Shown here: one piece after another, positions 62,232-64,000 of the stretch
How the letters are laid out: every line of letters starts with the position of its first letter
Position numbering within the stretch: position 1 is the first letter of the stretch
NCBI RefSeq assembly: GCF_029227915.1
Contig: NC_079877.1
Coordinates: forward strand, 5,458,001-5,522,000
Source: Hydractinia symbiolongicarpus
Lineage: Eukaryota > Cnidaria > Hydrozoa > Anthoathecata > Hydractiniidae
DNA: 64,000 nt
Direction of reading: 5' to 3'
Position numbers and translations under genes: made by a program
The notes under the pieces: model-generated
What the model was told of the DNA's origin: nothing
The model's database searches: none
What the model saw: the letters and a program-made list of their open reading frames with translations, nothing else

Positions 62232-64000
62232 AACGCATGAGACTTGTAGTTTTCAAAAATGTTTTCATTTTTGATGAGACGCTGAATAAAAGAAGTTTAA
62301 TCGCCGGCAAACGAAAACCTGCGATTTTCCGTAAATCCCGGACACGGCCCGTATAGTCAAAAGTATACAAAGAGAGTACCCAGGGTGTAAACTCACTTCC
62401 CGAACGATTTTTTAAATTATTTTTTCACCACTAAAACGCATGAGACTTGTAGTTTTCAAGAATGTTTTCATATTTGATGAGACGCTGAATAAAAGAAGTT
62501 TAATCGCCGGCAAACGAAAACCTGCGATTTTCCGTAAATCCCGGACTCGGCCCGTATAGTCAAAAGTATACAAAGAGAGTACCCAGGGTGTAAACTCACT
62601 TCCCGAACGATTTTTTAAATTATTTTTTCACCACTAAAACGTATGAGACTTGTAGTTTTCAAGAATGTTTTCATTTTTGATGAGACGCTGAATAAAAGAG
62701 GTTTAATCGCCGGCAAACGAAAACCTGCGATTTTTCGTAAATCCCGGACTCGGCCCGTATAGTCAAAAGTATACAAAGAGAGTATCCAGGGTGTAAACTC
62801 CCTTCCCGAACGATTTTTTAAATTATTTTTTCACGACTAAAACGCATGAGACTTGTAGTTTTCAAAAATGTTTTCATTTTTGATGAGACGCTGAATAAAA
62901 GAAGTTTAATCGCCTGCAAACGAAAACCTGCGATTTCCCGTAAATCCCGGACTCCGCCCGTATAGTCAAAAGTATACAAAGAAAGTACCCAGGGAGTAAA
63001 CTCATTTCCCAAACAATTTTTTAAATTATTATTTTACCACTAAAGCCCATGAGACTTGTAGTTTTTAAAAATGTTTTCATTTTTGATGAGACGCTGAATA
63101 AAAGAAGTTTAATCGCCGGCAAACGAAAACCCGCAATTTCCCGTAAATCCAGGTCTCGGCCCGTATAGTCAAAAGTATACAAGGAAAGTACCCAGTGAGT
63201 AAACTCATTTCCCTAACGAATTTTTAAATTATTTTTTCACCACTAAAACGCATGAGACTTGTAGTTTTCAAAAATGTTTTCATTTTTGATGAGACGCTGA
63301 ATAAAAGAAGTTTAATAGCCTGCAAACGAAAACCTGCGATTTCCCGTAAATCCCGGACTCGGCCCGTATAGTCAAAAGTATACAAAGAAAGTACCCAGGG
63401 AGTAAACTCATTTCCCAAACGATTTTTTAAATTATTATTTCATCACTAAAGCCCATGAGACTTGTAGTTTTTAAAAATGTTTTCATTTTTGATGAGACGC
63501 TGAATAAAAGAAGTTTAATCGCCGGCAAACGAAAACCCGCGATTTCCCGTAAATCCCGGACTCGGCTCGTATAGTCAAAAGTATACAAGGAAAGTACCCA
63601 GTGAGTAAACTCATTTCCCGAACGAATTTTTAATTTATTTTTTCACCACTAAAACGCATAAGACTTGTAGTTTTCAGAAATGTTTTCATTTTTGATGAGA
63701 CGCTTAATGAAAGTGGTTTAATCGCCGGCAAACGAAAACCTGCGATTTTTCGTAAATCCCGGACTCGGCCCGTATAGTCAAAAGTATACAAAGAGAGTAT
63801 CCAGGGTGTAAACTAACTTCCCGAACGATTTTTTAAATTATTTTTTCACGACTAAAACGCATGAGACTTGTAGTTTTCAAAAATGTTTTCATTTTTGATG
63901 AGACGCTGAATAAAAGAAGTTTAATCGCCTGCAAACGAAAACCTGCGATTTCCCGTAAATCCCGGACTCGGCCCGTATAGTCAAAAGTATACAAAGAAAG

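Larger units (their letters stand above)
53370..63700. repeat. Long-range copy of 33-48.7 kb (collinear, 15-18 kb offset)
   Basis: This stretch follows the order of the earlier right-domain sequence with changing offsets: 17,867 bp at 53.4-55.3 kb (CGCCGTCAAAC at 53,368/35,501; ACTAAATCCC at 55,121/37,254), 15,633 bp at 55.4-56.8 kb (TCCGAGACTC at 55,433/39,800), 16,444 bp at 58.4-61.0 kb, 15,835 bp at 61.3 kb (TTATAGTATC) and 15,023 bp at 62.8-63.6 kb (CACGACTAAAACG, AATTTATTTT). A 20,100 bp relation to 33.8-35.3 kb also holds at 53.9-55.4 kb. Each offset is close to a whole number of monomers. Confidence 0.8.
1..64000. repeat. Satellite DNA array, ~203 bp monomer, ~315 copies
   Basis: The window is filled by head-to-tail copies of one monomer. 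Diagnostic blocks such as CCCGGACTCGGCCCGTATAG, GTAAACTCATTTCCC, TCACCACTAAA, ATGAGACTTGTAG, TTTTGATGAGACGC and GTTTAATCGCC recur every 202-204 bp from base 1 to base 64,000, always in the same order and on the same strand. Neighbouring copies differ by a few to roughly 15% of positions. No interval longer than a monomer lacks the pattern, so there is no inserted transposon, gene or unique spacer. Arrays of this size with a near-nucleosomal monomer are characteristic of eukaryotic centromeric or pericentromeric heterochromatin; that location is inference. I do not recognise the satellite as a named family. Confidence 0.97.
32161..64000. repeat. Right array domain (T7/T8 rich)
   Basis: From 32.16 kb onward T7 and T8 monomers and simple ACGCATGAG/AGCCCATGAG alternation dominate. 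Sequence states found only here include CATTTTCGATGAG and CATTTTCAATGAG (about 42.1-43.6 and 57.0-60.1 kb), AGCTCATGAG with TAGTTTATAAAAATG (44.6-46.6, 61.0 kb), and CACGACTAAAACG (47.8, 62.8, 63.85 kb). T1-T2-T3 trios occur only at about 38.6-39.2, 39.85-40.45, 41.3-41.9 and 55.5-56.1 kb. Related T2 monomers in which TATATAAAG reads TATACAAAG occur at about 44.3, 44.9, 45.5, 46.7, 48.8, 51.0, 60.7, 61.3 and 62.0 kb. Confidence 0.75.

Noticed and set aside
888-63418. About 100 minus-strand open frames of ~61-70 codons, one per monomer, with nearly identical predicted peptides
   Set aside because: They start at TTG (reverse complement of the CAA or equivalent before the ACTCATTTCC block), not ATG. 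The only in-frame ATG lies about 46 codons in, at AAAATGAAAAC. All copies descend from one monomer, so their similarity is not evidence of selection. Because 203 is not a multiple of 3 the frame changes at each monomer, and substitutions and indels break it freely. No domain is recognisable.
1-64000. CENP-B box (TTCG, A, CGGG pattern) in the monomer
   Set aside because: The nearest candidates, TTCGGGAAATGAG and TTTCGTTTGCCGGCG on the minus strand, lack the required CGGG or the central A at the right spacing. No match is claimed.
1-64000. CRISPR array
   Set aside because: The period is ~203 bp with no short identical repeat separated by unique spacers, and every position is repeated. There are no associated genes.
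1-64000. Tandem rRNA, tRNA, 5S or histone gene cluster
   Set aside because: The monomer has no recognisable rRNA, tRNA or 5S sequence, no A-box/B-box pair at tRNA spacing and no long coding frame. A 203 bp period with no conserved core is unlike these clusters.
1-64000. Tandem LTR or other transposon-derived array
   Set aside because: No terminal TG...CA pair, primer binding site, polypurine tract or transposase/polymerase frame was seen. The monomer could derive from an old element, but nothing here shows it.

Overview
The whole 64 kb window is one satellite DNA array. It consists of head-to-tail copies of a ~203 bp monomer, about 315 of them, all in the same orientation. I found no unique sequence, protein gene, RNA gene, transposon, CRISPR array or orientation switch from the first base to the last. 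Monomers are 202, 203 or 204 bp, about 36-37% G+C in the copy I counted, and differ by scattered substitutions plus one-base length changes in an A/T tract. Megabase-type arrays like this are typical of eukaryotic centromeric or pericentromeric heterochromatin. The host cannot be named from this window. CpG is not depleted (about 1.6 times expectation in the copy counted), which fits an invertebrate or other lineage without heavy germline CpG methylation better than a vertebrate; that is inference.

Layout: two large domains meet near 32.16 kb. The left domain (1-32.16 kb) is built mostly from repeated T1-T2-T3 trios and their neighbours. T2 is the most diverged monomer type and carries a TATATAAAG variant. 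The right domain (32.16-64 kb) is dominated by other types: one with GCAAAGGAAAACC and TCCTGGACTC, and one with AAAGAGAGTACC plus CTCACTTCCC. T1-T2-T3 trios return in it only at about 38.6-41.9 kb and 55.5-56.1 kb.

Higher-order structure: the array is a nested series of multi-monomer duplications rather than one regular higher-order repeat. Tandem units of 2, 3, 4, 5, 6, 8, 10/11, 14 and 22 monomers are visible. The clearest is a near-perfect 4,469 bp (22-monomer) tandem duplication at 21,635-30,572. On a longer scale, 17.7-20.8 kb matches 29.3-32.1 kb, and 53.4-63.7 kb matches 33-48.7 kb in order, with whole-monomer gains and losses. This is the expected trace of repeated unequal exchange or replication slippage.

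The many short open frames are by-products of one monomer sequence. They depend on TTG starts, and 203 is not a multiple of 3, so they do not continue from copy to copy. No genes work together here. The points of interest are array architecture, subfamily boundaries, conserved short dyads in the monomer, and the TATA-like variant.
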